Below are positions 21,923-32,886 of a stretch of DNA of 64,000 bases, one piece after another; position 1 is the stretch's first letter, and every line of letters begins with the position of its first letter. The notes under the pieces are model-generated. The model saw only the letters and a program-made list of their open reading frames with translations, did not search any database and was not told the origin of the DNA. This stretch comes from Onthophagus taurus (lineage: Eukaryota; Arthropoda; Insecta; Coleoptera; Scarabaeidae). The position numbers and the translations under genes are program-made. Where the stretch lies: positions 10,230,001-10,294,000 of the forward strand of contig NC_091968.1 of assembly GCF_036711975.1 (NCBI RefSeq), written 5' to 3'.

Positions 21923-24631
21923 GAGCCCACTTTACCAGGTCGGTCAGTTTCTGAGGGGCGCAGACGACGGACGTTCGGAAGCAACGAGGCGGAGTTTATT
22001 TTCTACTAGGCCCGACCCTTTATAGATTAAAAAAACATCGTGTTTATTTTATTACGATTCTTTTTCTCGTCGATGTTGTTAATGAAGAAATTAAACGACT
22101 TCTTCTAAATATTATTGTTTATTAACAATTTTTCTTAATTACGAATTACAATCAATCTTTTTATTGACTTTCCAATTTATTTATTATTTTGATTTTTTAT
22201 TAATAATCGTAGTCGTAGCCCACCTTTTTACTACGTTTGTTTTTTTAAGTATTTTGGTTCACAACAATAAAACATTTATATCATTTTGAAACGAAAATAA
22301 CATTTATAACTTCATTTTATATTAAAATAGATATATTTGCAATACAGGGAATGTGAAAAGTTCGGTACAACATTTATAAATTATATCTTTGTTGTATTAT
22401 TATGCGTTCGTTTGATGTACAGGTGTCTCAGAGTAACCGTGTAAGTAATTTTATTTGAAAACACAGGTAGTTACAAAAATTAAAGAAAAAATAGCTGAAT
22501 AAATGTGGTTCCTTTATGAATATTATTACTTTTCATTCGAACTTTTTTAATATTTCTGTTTAAAAAATGGACTGCATGGTCTGCATCACCTTGTATAAGT
22601 AAATGAAATAATATGTAATACCTAATTAATAATAATATTAAATAATGATTGAAGTATACAAAATATGGCTAATAGTGTAATAAATAAAACAGCCCTGACT
22701 AGAAAAATCTTTAGAAAATTTTAATTTGCCATCGTTGAATAGATGTAAGCTCTTGAAATTCGCTGGACACTTCACCTCGAAGATGGCATTTTCGTTTTTT
22801 ATTGTTTCATTTGGACTTGCAACTAAGAATCCATACATCCTACGGATGAATAGAGCTGAAGAGTTTGCTGGCAAGTTATATTTACTTTCAAATTTTTTTA
22901 ATGCAAGCCATTCATAGGCTTGGCCATGTTTAGTGTTATTATTTCTAGCAAATTTCGAGTACAAGATTGATTTAACTTTATTTAAGCAAGACGTGTCATT
23001 TCTCATCCTACATACATCACCAAATCTCGATGCAGTTAGGCACAGATACCTTTCTTGGATCCATATCTGATTGGTACTTTAGCTTCTGGTAAGAATTTGT
23101 ATTTTATTTCTGTTAATGCATCCATCTTGCAAGTTTCCAATAAATTCTTCTTTCTTTTATATTCTTCGTGTGAAATGTCACTCATAAATTATAACCGAAT
23201 TGCTATCATTACCCTGATCGGCTTTCGCTACCTACCTGAATTACTCTGTATACACGAGTATTTTATTTTATTGTATACAATTATTTTATAGCAGTACCAC
23301 TCCGGATGATGCATCGTAATTGATGTTGTTCGAGCGTTTAGCGTTTACAGTCTTTATTCAGTCTTTATTTACTTTTCCTGAAGCTGTAACTAAATTAATT
23401 CTTCTTTACCTGCGTTCTTCATAAACTGCTATGCCATGTCACTTGCGGTTTCTTGATATTTTTGGAATGTTTTTGTTAACATAAATAACAAACACATAAC
23501 AATAATTCTTCAGCCTGTGTATATCCGGTACCGACAGATAACAGAAACAACAGCAGAGTTTATCTCAATAGACTCTTTGCTTTCTTCAGTGTAAGCTTCT
23601 TTTTTATCCCGCACATAAAACATAAAAGAAATGAGCTGCTAAGCCCTGCTTTTGACTCATTAATAAATTTAATGCGAGTTTTGTTGCAGTTGAATGAATT
23701 ATTCTCCACCATCAGTATTTGGTTCTGCATCATTTGTATTATTTATCTTATGGTATCGCTTCAAATAATGTATCGTTTTAATTTTTACTGTGATGGTTTA
23801 TTCTTTTTAAATAAGTCCTTTTTATGTGTGCCACAGTTTATACAATAAAATTAATAAAATTTAACTTACCTTTCTGAATGAATACATTTTTCAATTGAAT
23901 CTCGGACTATAAAATATGAAATTTTAGATTGTATAAAAATTTATATCGTAAATTATTACCGTCTATTACTCCTTTTTCGAGAATATCTTTAAATGCTAAG
24001 GGGTAGTTTTTTAGATGAACATACTTACCCATTGTTTATAAAAACTTTACAAACTAAATTAAACTAACACTATAGTACACAATAAAATAACAACTATTGA
24101 CTATAAATTCAAAAATTTTGTTAAATTACACAATCATTAGTAGAAAATCACGGAAAATAAAGTTCAAAACGTACTTTTGGAAATGATTATTTTCTCTACC
24201 ACATTAAAAAGTAATAGATAAAACAAGGAGCTTCGATGAAGAGAGTCGATGTAAGCGCCGCTCAGTCGGCAAGAGGCGGGACTAACGCGGTGGTAATACT
24301 TCGTGGGAATCTTGACGGAAAATATTCATTTTTACGCTACCTTTTTGCAATTTTAGCAAATTACAAACTATTCCTTTATAACTAAAAATTTTGAAAAAAT
24401 TGATTTGAAAAATATTACTATTTTCAAGTATACTATCATGCAAGCTAAAAAAGAACGACCAAATTGTATAATATTGAGGAAAAAAACCCCTTTTTTTGGA
24501 AAACTTTAAAAATTTTCACCATGCGTTATGTAGAATTGTTAGAAGAAGCTATGTACAAAATTTCATCCAAATATTTTCATAAATAATGTATGTTTTTTGT
24601 AATTTGCCGAGCTGTATGGTAAAGTAGCCTC
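21923..24631 (-). mobile_element. TTAA-flanked DNA transposon with YqaJ relic
   Basis: TTAA flanks both ends (21919-21922 and 24632-24635), and the surrounding repeat R reads continuously across the site. TIRs are GAGCCCACTTTACC and GGTAAAGTAGCCTC. TTAA targets are used by piggyBac and Kolobok elements. No recognisable transposase core is visible; a YqaJ-type nuclease relic lies at 22638-23050. A possible short spliced reading starts at the ATG at 24032 on the minus strand (MGKYVHLKNYPLAFKD, donor near 23961), but I cannot assign it. Kolobok is my guess from TTAA plus an accessory nuclease, and is not proven. Confidence 0.7.
22638..23050 (-). pseudogene. YqaJ-family nuclease, partial
   Basis: YqaJ proteins are lambda-exonuclease-like nucleases found in phages and in some eukaryotic DNA transposons. 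The reading has LTASRFGDVCRMR at the start, HGQAYEWLALKKFESKY, and the two catalytic-type blocks: GFLVASPNETI (usually GASPDG; here D is replaced by N) and NAIFEVKCPANFKSLHLF (E-x-K). It ends at a stop near 22638. A stop at about 23031 in the longest upstream frame, and the Asn in SPN, suggest an inactive gene. Confidence 0.7.
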
Positions 24632-25205
24632 TTAATCGCCATGGTAACCGAGTCAAGTTGGATAACCTTAAAATAATAAAATTTTATTCCGATTTTTTTA
24701 TCAATTCTAACCTAATTTTTATTAATTTTAAAACAATTCGAATTCCTTACGATTATCTCGCATTCATAAGAAATTCGTTAATTGTAGTTCATTTAAATCG
24801 ATTCTAATTAAGAGAAATAAATTTTTTGGTTCAATCCACTTACCTTGTTTATAATTCCCTAGATAAACCAATTTTGAGTTGAATACAGCTTTAAACCAAT
24901 TAAATAAGACTTTTTCCTTAAAAAAACTTAAATTCAATTTCAATTTTGACAAGCACCTGTAATATTTGGATCTTAATCACCATGGTAACAGAGTCAAGTT
25001 GGATAACCTAACAATAATAAAATTATAACCGTATTTCGCTTTATATTTCAATATTTTTTTAATTGTATTTTATCTGTTTTTAAAAAATTTTTGTATATTG
25101 CTTCTTAAGTGAAATACACTGTATAAATAAAAACATATAAATGTCAATTCTTCCAATGACGTCACAGCAAGGTCTTTGCGGGGGGATACGTTCATAACAA
25201 CAGCG
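24632..25205 (-). repeat. Repeat R, copy 1, part right of the TTAA insertion
   Basis: Two tandem units of about 330 bases (GGATCTTAATCRCCATGGTAAC followed by GTCAAGTTGGATAACCT) and a unique end with CAATGACGTCACAGCAAGG and GGGGGGATACGTTCATAAC. The inverse copy is at 63488-64000. No coding sequence seen. Confidence 0.8.
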
Positions 25206-25367
25206 TTCATATCATCATATGGAGGATATGGAGATTATGGAGTTGGATAACTTTATACACACTTATACAGTATGTTTATTCAACGGACCTAGATACTAAA
25301 AAATAAATTAAGTGTCGCCATCTATTATAAATTTAATCAATCCGTATACATAACCTATAAAGCAAAT

Positions 25368-25377
25368 AACATAACCT
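25368..25377 (+). promoter_or_regulatory. AACATAACCT promoter motif of DONSON
   Basis: The 10-mer lies 30 bases before the DONSON ATG. The same 10-mer occurs at 42640-42649 and, as a palindromic pair, at 63035-63056, each next to a gene start. TATA box absent. Confidence 0.5.
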
Positions 25378-25406
25378 TAAACTAATTGAAAACTAAATTG
25401 AACTAA

Positions 25407-27035
25407 ATGGAAGAAAAAATGGATACAAACGGATTTAAATGGACCAAACCAGAAGAGGTAATGAGATTACATCAATTAAAAAAGCGAAAAAACGCTTTAC
25501 AAGCTAGGATAAAAGCGAATAAACAAAATAAAACGACCGTGAACAATTTTGTGCCAGAAAAACGAAAAAATCCCTTCGCAATCGAAACGAGCGAAAATAA
25601 ACGATTAAAAAGTGAATGTTTCGACGATTCAGACACTCTTTTTAAATTACTAAATTGCACCTCAAATCCATTAACCGTACAAGTTAATAATAAAGAGAAT
25701 AAAGTTAATTTTAATAATATATTGAAGCTCGATGAATCGGAATCTTCTAAAAGTGATGTAGAAATTGTTCGAGGTGAAACTTTTTTGCCTGTGGATTGGA
25801 CTTTGAAGACTAAAGTCCGGTTTTTCGCTTCAAAACCGTTTCAATGGAGCCAAAAATTAAGGATAAGTGAAGAAGCTTCAGCAATGACCGGGTTCGTACG
25901 ATGTTTAGATACCAAAACAACATCGACTTCTTTAGATACCTCATCAAACTCAAAATTTCATCAATGTTGTTTATATTGGATACAACCCCATTTACCATGG
26001 TTATCATTATTTCCAAGAACTTCCCAAAAATCATCTTCAACATCAACAATAACAACACATAACGCAATTAAAGAAAGTCTACATCAATCGTTTACTGATG
26101 GATTAAAATCGTTACTTCAATTATTACGTACAAGACAATGTCCGTATTTTTATTTATGTACAAATAATTTCACCGCATTATTTCGTGCTGCTGGAATTAG
26201 TGGATTTGCCGAAATGAACGTTATGGTGACGCCGACAACACGAGGATTTCGTCAAGTTCTACGGAACGAAGATATTGAATTTAAAACACCATTAAAAAAA
26301 AGTACCAACAGTCAAGAAATAGATCACGAAAATGACACCCTCGATGCTAACACAGAAGAAGTTGTTAATGATAACGAAGAAGATGAAATAACCGACGAAG
26401 AATGGTTAAAACAAATGGGTATTGGCCAAGAAGATATCAAAAAAATTAATTTCAAACAAGAAAAAATTCGTAGAAAAATTGAAAGCGAAATAGATAACGG
26501 CGCAGAAAGTTTAATTTTTATTGAAGGCGTTGAAGTTTCAGCGTTTTATAACTTCCTAATGAACTCGAAAAGTATTGTACCAACTGTTAGTTCTTTAGCG
26601 GGTGTTCCTCCAACGCTTTTATCACCAGTCGCATTCAACGGAGGTACGGTAAATTCGTTAAAAGTGCGCGAAAATAAAGTGAATGTTGATAACGAAACGT
26701 TCTTTTCGATCGAATTACAAGGACCGATTTTACCACATCTTATTCATAATTTATATCACTTTTGTCGACCGGAAATGAGTGTGACAGCTTCATTCTCCGA
26801 TTTAAAAAGCACGCAACCTTTTAGTAAAATTAAGTTTAAAAGTAATGAGACGAAAAATGAAGGAGAAAATGTTATGAATCGAAGTGGAAGTGCCGTTTTT
26901 AAACGGGAAAATTTAGGCGATTGTGGATTTCCCAAGGAAATTTTAGAAATTTTTTGTTCTGATAAATCAGACTGTACTGTTAATTATGATAATTTAAAGT
27001 ATTGTGATGATTCTAAGTTGTATAATTGGATATGA
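25407..27035 (+). CDS. DONSON: DONSON (downstream neighbour of SON; humpty dumpty homologue)
   Basis: DONSON acts at the replisome: it helps deliver and activate the CMG helicase and protects stalled forks (Drosophila humpty dumpty). The gene is a single uninterrupted exon of 542 aa, close to the human length of about 566. The N-terminus is lysine-rich and disordered (KKRKNALQARIKANKQNKT). The conserved core begins around residue 125 with FLPVDWTLKTKVRF and FQWSQKL and runs through TGFVRCLD, LYWIQPHLPWLSLFPR, LLQLLRTRQCPYFYLCTNNF and FRAAGISG. An acidic linker (ANTEEVVNDNEEDEITDEEW) separates it from a second conserved part with FIEGVEVSAFYNFL and LQGPILPHLIHNLYHFCRP. The start was chosen as the first ATG after the promoter motif. 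Its 3' end is repeated at 41605, and it faces a fragment of PSMG1 immediately downstream. Confidence 0.92.
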   Translation: MEEKMDTNGFKWTKPEEVMRLHQLKKRKNALQARIKANKQNKTTVNNFVPEKRKNPFAIETSENKRLKSECFDDSDTLFKLLNCTSNPLTVQVNNKENKVNFNNILKLDESESSKSDVEIVRGETFLPVDWTLKTKVRFFASKPFQWSQKLRISEEASAMTGFVRCLDTKTTSTSLDTSSNSKFHQCCLYWIQPHLPWLSLFPRTSQKSSSTSTITTHNAIKESLHQSFTDGLKSLLQLLRTRQCPYFYLCTNNFTALFRAAGISGFAEMNVMVTPTTRGFRQVLRNEDIEFKTPLKKSTNSQEIDHENDTLDANTEEVVNDNEEDEITDEEWLKQMGIGQEDIKKINFKQEKIRRKIESEIDNGAESLIFIEGVEVSAFYNFLMNSKSIVPTVSSLAGVPPTLLSPVAFNGGTVNSLKVRENKVNVDNETFFSIELQGPILPHLIHNLYHFCRPEMSVTASFSDLKSTQPFSKIKFKSNETKNEGENVMNRSGSAVFKRENLGDCGFPKEILEIFCSDKSDCTVNYDNLKYCDDSKLYNWI

Positions 27036-27283
27036 ATTAATTTATTATAGACTTTTTCATTTATTTAAGATTATAACTATCAAATAACATTTAAGTTATG
27101 CAACGAGTTCTTTTTTTAATTATATTTTATTGATATTTCGTATTTGTGCGTACAAATTATTTTTTGGGGTTCCCATTTTTTACGAAAATCCTTTAACTTC
27201 TTGTATCCCTAATTGTCTCAGTAATTGGACTAGGTTAAGTGTGTTTTTCGAATCTAAGGAAGCCGTATCTAAAAATCTAAACT
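26911..27283 (+). repeat. Direct duplication, left copy (DONSON 3' end plus PSMG1 3' end)
   Basis: Starts inside DONSON at AAAATTTAGGCGATTG and ends at AAAAATCT, where a PAL half-site begins. It carries the true DONSON C-terminus and stop and, on the minus strand, a truncated PSMG1 C-terminus (LDTASLDSKNTLNL then a stop where the real gene has SLKIRT). The partner is 41605-41982; by eye roughly 10-12 percent divergent. Confidence 0.9.
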
Positions 27284-27639
27284 AACAGTAGGACTAGAAA
27301 CATTCGGGTTTAGGCCCACTACTACCACTCATAGTTAAAGTCTCTGGTAGCGTTATCTATCGGATAGCTTAAAAATTGGTTACTACCACTGTATTTATCT
27401 TATAGATACCGCTATCCAACGGATAACTTTTGAAATATCTGTAACCCGTGGATTGGGTGTCGGATAAGTTGCTATCTAAGGGATAACTGCGGATACCTAA
27501 CCTCAAATAGAATTTATACTGACGTATAAAATTCGACCGCTTTACTATTTCGGTTAAAACAAGAAAAGTAATACAAACTTAAATAAAAAACTATTAATAA
27601 TTAACATTAGATAAAATCATCATGGATAATTTCTTCGAT
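27284..27639. other. PAL half-site and left part of a Harbinger relic
   Basis: A PAL half-site (GGACTAGAAACATTCGGGTT) at 27288-27308 is followed by AT-rich DNA. Several TATCGGATAG / CTATCC-type inverted motifs lie at 27350-27490, possibly the terminus of the Harbinger element whose transposase starts at 27622. Confidence 0.4.
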
Positions 27640-29438
27640 CAGTGCCGGCGCTAGCAAATGAAGCGCCAGGGTGCGGGAACCGGAGTGGCCCCCCCCAAGC
27701 ATTTTGGGCGGAATGCGGGGAGGGAGCGCCCTAAATGCGGGCCAAAAATTAAAAATTCATTTTAATTTAAAAAAATTAAAAAATGCATAATATATATAAT
27801 CAAAGAAATATAAATAAACTTAAGAAAGACTGGAATAATCATAATCCATACTTCAGCAAAAATTTAAGAATTATACTGGTGAAAAACCAAACTTAAGGGA
27901 ATAGTCAAGAATACTCTGGTCAGAAGATTAATTTGCAAGAAAAAGTCTGAAATTGCAATAGTTATAAACTAGACTTCAGCAAAAAACAGGAATTACATTG
28001 TTCAAAGTCTACATGAAGTCTGAAATTACTGTTCAGAGAAAACAAAAAATTGATTATAAACCAAACATGATTTTTCATGTCAATAGTTATGTGTTCAATA
28101 AAAGAATGCGAAGAATATGAACAATAAACCAATAGACTTGTCTTGTTATTGCACAGGACAGGAAATCACCAATACGGAAACTTTGCCAATAAGCACAAAA
28201 GCAAAGTAATAGCTGCAGAAATGAGGTACCGGGTGGTAGAAGATCCGTATAGATAACAAGAGGCTCCCAAGAAAAAGATCTAATGCTTCTAAAAAATTAA
28301 ATACTGCTTTCTGAAGACTAGATACTGCTCTGGAAGATTAAATACTGCTTTCTGAAGACTAGATACTGCCGACAGGTCTAAATACAGCATCTAAAACACT
28401 AAATACTACTTTCTAAAGACTAAAATTGCTTTGTGGAGACTAAATACTGCTTTCTGAAGACTAGATACTGCTAACAGGTCTAAATACTGCAAAAGAAAGA
28501 TAAAATATTTTGGAGAAAACATACATAACTTTGGCAGAAGACTAGATACTGCTTCTAGAAGACTAAATACTGCTTTCTGAAAACTAGATACTGCTAACAG
28601 GTCTAAATACTGCAAAAGAAAGATAAAATATTTTGGAGAAAACATACATAACTTTGGCAGAAGACTAGATACTGCTTCTAGAAGACTAAATGCTGCTTTC
28701 TGAAAACTAGATACTGCTAACAGGTCTAAATACTGCAAAAGAAAGATAAAATATTTTGGAGAAAACATACATAACTTTGGCAGAAGACTAGATACTGCTT
28801 CTAGAAGACTAAATACTGCTTTCTGAAAACTAGATACTGCTAACAGGTCTAAATACTGCAAAAGAAAGATAAAATATTTTGGAGAAAACATACATAACTT
28901 TGACAGAAGACTAGATACTGCTTCTAGAAGACTAAATACTGCTTTCTGAAAACTAGATACTGCTAACAGGTCTAAATACTGCAAAAGAAAGATAAAATAT
29001 TTTGGAGAAAACATACATAACTTTGGCAGAAGACTAGATACTGCTTCTAGAAGACTAAATACTGCTTTCTGAAAACTAGATACTGCTAACAGGTCTAAAT
29101 ACTGCAAAAGAAAGATAAAATATTTTGGAGAAAACATACATAACTTTGGCAGAAGACTAGATACTGCTTCTAGAAGACTAAATACTGCTTAGACTAGATA
29201 CTGAAGACAGGTCTAAATACAGCATCTGGAACACTAAATACTGCTTTCTAAAGACTAAAATTGCTTTGTGGAGAATAAATACTGCTTTCTGAAGACTAGC
29301 TACTGCTGACAGGTCTAAATACTGCAAAAGAAAGATAAGATATTGTTGGAGAAAATATTAAAAAAGGCGCCGGCGCCCCCTTTTAGACAGAGCCCGGGTG
29401 CAGTGCACCCCTTGCACCCCCCAGTAGCGCTGCCTCTG
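27640..29438. mobile_element. Non-autonomous hAT element with internal 123 bp repeats
   Basis: The perfect 8 bp target duplication TCTTCGAT lies at 27632-27639 and 29439-29446. TIRs are CAGTGCCGGCGCTAG and AGCGCTGCCTCTG (imperfect, GC-rich). Subterminal GC-rich blocks (GCCCCCCCCAAGC; GGCGCCGGCGCCCCC) contrast with the AT-rich body. No transposase. Confidence 0.9.
28430..29340 (-). repeat. 123 bp tandem repeat inside the hAT MITE
   Basis: The landmark ACATACATAACTTTG recurs at 123-base intervals (28518, 28641, 28764 and so on) through about 29150, with diverged flanking units. Within each unit the shorter motif GACTAGATACTGCT / GACTAAATACTGCT recurs. Because 123 is divisible by three, the minus strand has a 243-codon open frame (28406-29137) of near-identical 41-residue units. 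I treat this as a by-product. Confidence 0.9.
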
Positions 29439-30267
29439 TCTTCGATATTGGAGATGAAGAACAAATTTTTGAAGAAATCAATGAATTATTTCCTATAAGA
29501 AGCGAAAGGATAATAAGGAGTAGAGTTGACCATTTAAATATTCATTCTATATTGAATTTATGACGATAAATGAGATTTCGTCTCTCAAAAAAAGTTTTCA
29601 TCGCCTTTTGAATCAAATAGAAGATGTAATATAACCTCCATCCATGACGTAAGTAATTTGTTGATTGCTATTATTTAATGTAAAATTCATCAAAATTTTA
29701 GTAATAATGCTGTACCTCCTTCAAACCGTTTGTTGCTGACTCTTCGGTTTTATGCAATGAGTAACATGTTGCTATCCATAGCAGATTTTGTAGGAGTGAG
29801 TGTACAATTGGCATCTTCAGTCGTTCATCATGTTAGTTGTGCCATTATTGTTTACCATCACATTTTAACATACAATAATACGAGATATACATATTTTTTG
29901 CTTTCCTTGTCATGTAACTGCATCACTTTTTTTGTTTTCTATTACGTTTTTATGTTTGATAACAAATTCAAGGAGTTCGCATTCTTCTTTGATGAAATTG
30001 GTGGTTCGTCGCCTTTTCTCAGTCTCCATTTCCAAATTTTAAGTTTAAGGTTAGAACAGGTTAGAATATCGTCAAAATACCTAATAGTAGGTTTTTTGAC
30101 CACATAGAGCTGTCAATTTAACATAATAGACCAAAAAATCCCTAGATTCCTTGGTTATCTCAAAGATTTCTTAACTATTTATACGTCCCACGCTGCTTTA
30201 TATTAAAAAAAATAGTTTTTTTACAATTTTCCATGAGATAAGATGGAATGAAAAGTATAAAAATATA

Positions 30268-30734
30268 CAGGTGATTCAAAAAACCGCTGACAGACTTCTA
30301 AAGTAGATAATACACGAAAAATTTAGATGAATAGTCTGAATATACATGGGTCGCAAATGCCTCGTTGGCGAGATATAGCGGATCAAAGTTTCTTTAAAAT
30401 TAAACATTATCTGCAATAAAAAGCACTTTTTAAAAAATATTGTCTACGCCATTGCTCTCTACGCGTGTAAAGTGATCAATTATCTATCAATTGGTCCTTT
30501 ACAAAACTTTGATAAAAGCAATAGTTTTTAAGAAAAACGCGTTTGTAGAAAATGTGTTAATCCAATCAAAAACTGTTGCTTTAATCAAACTTTTGTAAGA
30601 GACCAATTGATAGATAATTGATTACTTTACACGAAAATACTGCCCGTTTGACAAAATTAGCAGTGGAGTTGAAAATATTTTTAAAAAAGGGCTTTTTATT
30701 GCAGATAATGTTTAATTTTAAAGAAACTTTGACC
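30268..30734. mobile_element. Element C, inverted-repeat transposon, right end lost
   Basis: Begins with CAGGTGATTCAAAAAACCGC after TA. The arm with TCAAAGTTTCTTTAAAATTA (30373) is mirrored at 30715-30734. The right terminus breaks at GACCCC, directly against the truncated left TIR of A copy 2. A further inner inverted pair (CAATTATCTATCAATTGGTC at 30477 and its inverse at 30600) gives a long foldback. Confidence 0.6.
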
Positions 30735-30751
30735 CCTTTCTGAGCAATGTA

Positions 30752-32576
30752 CAGGGTGGGCAAATTTGGGTGTTATTATAGGCTATCTCAGAAACTATAA
30801 GAGATACGAAAAAAGTAGGTGCCATGTCCCTGTAATTCAATCCCGCAAACATAAAACCTCTATATTCTTTTGTTTTTAAGTTACAGCCAAAAAGTCAAAT
30901 TTTCGTGATTTCAAAAAATGCTCATATTTCGTTTATTTTTCAAATTATACAAATTATAGGAATGGGGTTGATACGTCTTAAGACACTTTTTTAAGTGGAA
31001 TATACTGCCGTTGAAAAGTTTTAAATATACTTGATGATTTTTGAGATACAACACAAAGTTGTGTTTTTTTAAATACAAACTATACTTGACTATGATGTTA
31101 AAGAAAAGAGCATATTTTTAGCTTTCCAATGATGTATCGCATGTATGGTGTATTTGCAGAAAATAAGCGTTAAATTTCAATTCGAAAATAGTAAGCGCTA
31201 ATGTTCAAAATTTTGATTATAGTAGGCGGGTCCGGACAGTAAATACTACCTAGTGGCTATAATATATGGTTTTGCACGAATATGACAGAATAAAGTTGGT
31301 TTTGTACCATTATTCAGGATAAGTTGGTTTTGTACCAACGAATAAAAACTTTGAATAGTTAATTTAAATTTCTCAGCATCTTATCCCTGACTTTGTTCAC
31401 TAATAAAAAATGATTAGTGCTACGTCTTTACTTTATAAAAGTACGAAGATGTGTTTAACTAAAAATTTATTTAGAACTGAAACTGGTTTCCCAAATTTAC
31501 ATCTTTTATATAAACAGTATACACAACACGCAAACTCAGAACGCTAAGATGCAAAACAAATCAAATTAAATTCTATAAATCTATAACAATTAGCATTTAA
31601 AGTTTGTTTATTAAAAACACAAAAAATGTATTAATTAATGAATAATTAAATATGGACAACTTCAGGAACTAAAGAGTCATAAACTGTCATCTTCTTCTAC
31701 TCAACTTACTGGTTGTAAGATTAGAACAGTTCGGTATCAATGAATGAAATCTTCGGTAGTATTTTCCCAGTTTTCCCCAAACATAAGATGTAGAAGTTTT
31801 TTGATATCAGCAGAAAGAAAAGATTCTTTTGAAATTGGGTGAGATAGAGGAAAATTAGGAATCATAAATTGGGAGTGTGCTTTCCATTGAAACACCGTTT
31901 GAATGGGGATATGAAGACTTATGTATCATCTTCAAAGCGGACTCCAATATATTCTATATTTAATTTTATCGTTTTATTTAAAGATAATGCGGAACTTCTT
32001 AAACGGGAAACTCGTTTCGCAAAATTCATGAATGAAATGACAAGTAAACTCACGTTGCTATAGTAACTAAGTAGTATTTAGCGTTTTCCTCGCCTACTAT
32101 AATTAAAAATTTGAATTTCAATCTTTAATATTTAAAAAATTTAAAAATAACGCTTATTTTCCGCAGAAACATCATGCGTGCGATACATCATTGGAAAGCT
32201 AAAAATATGCTGTTTTCAGTAACATTATAACAAACTATAGTTTATATTTAAAAAAATACAACTTTGTGCTGTATCTCTAAAATCATCAAGTATGTTTAAA
32301 ATATTTCAACGGCAGTATATTCTACTCAAAAAAATGTCTTAAGAATGTATTAACCCCATTTCTCTAATTTCAAAAATAAACGAAATATGAGCATTTTTTG
32401 AAATCACTAAAATTTGACTTTTTGACTATAACTTAAAAACAAAAGAAGATAGAGATTTGGTCTTTACGGGATTGAATTAGTCTCGGAAAAAGAGACCGGG
32501 ACATGGCACCTACTTTTTTTGTATCTCTTATAGTTTCTGAGATAGTCTATAATAACACCCAAATTTGCCCACCCTG
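30752..32576. mobile_element. Element B, copy 2 (compact)
   Basis: Ends CAGGGTGGGCAAATTTGGGT and inverse, with TA at 30750-30751 and 32577-32578. Arms about 0.6 kb. Between them are AT-rich DNA and a short once-coding stretch also in copy 1 (31700-31960; minus strand reads PLSHPISKEKI-like). No intact gene. Confidence 0.85.
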
Positions 32577-32886
32577 TACAACAAAAGTTGATTAAGATAA
32601 AATGTTTGTTATGTTAAATTATAGCGATATGCCGAATTTTATTAATGTAGGATATAAAAGCAAAATGTGCAGATTTTTAAATCATAAGATTAACAAAATA
32701 TTTTCGATCTAATCTAAATTAACATAAAAGCTTATTCAATGATATCACCACCAACACTAACACATAATTCAGCCCTTTTCCGACATTATTTATAACTTTT
32801 TCTAATATGGTCCAACGGAATTTCTCTAATAACAGTTTCAATTTTTTGTTTTAAACAAAATTTTAAATTCTTTGTAAATAGGATTT

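Larger units (their letters stand above)
27622..30107 (+). pseudogene. PIF/Harbinger transposase (HARBI1-like) relic, split by a hAT MITE
   Basis: ATG at 27622 gives MDNFFD, interrupted by the element 27640-29438, and continues after its target duplicate with IGDEEQIFEEINELFP and RSERIIRSRVDHLNIHS. Stops follow, then a new frame with LRFYAMSNMLLSIADFVGVSV (about 29740-29800), which is the typical HARBI1-family LRFYATG..L..GD-type helix-turn-helix block. The remainder, with the DDE residues, is missing or unreadable. Confidence 0.7.

Noticed and set aside
25810-26067. Minus-strand frame of 85 codons
   Set aside because: Antisense of conserved DONSON core.
28406-29137. 243-codon minus-strand frame
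   Set aside because: A by-product of 123 bp tandem repeats in a non-autonomous hAT element; no start context or family match.
30581-30763. 60-codon frame near element C
   Set aside because: Runs through inverted repeat arms of C and into B; no family match.
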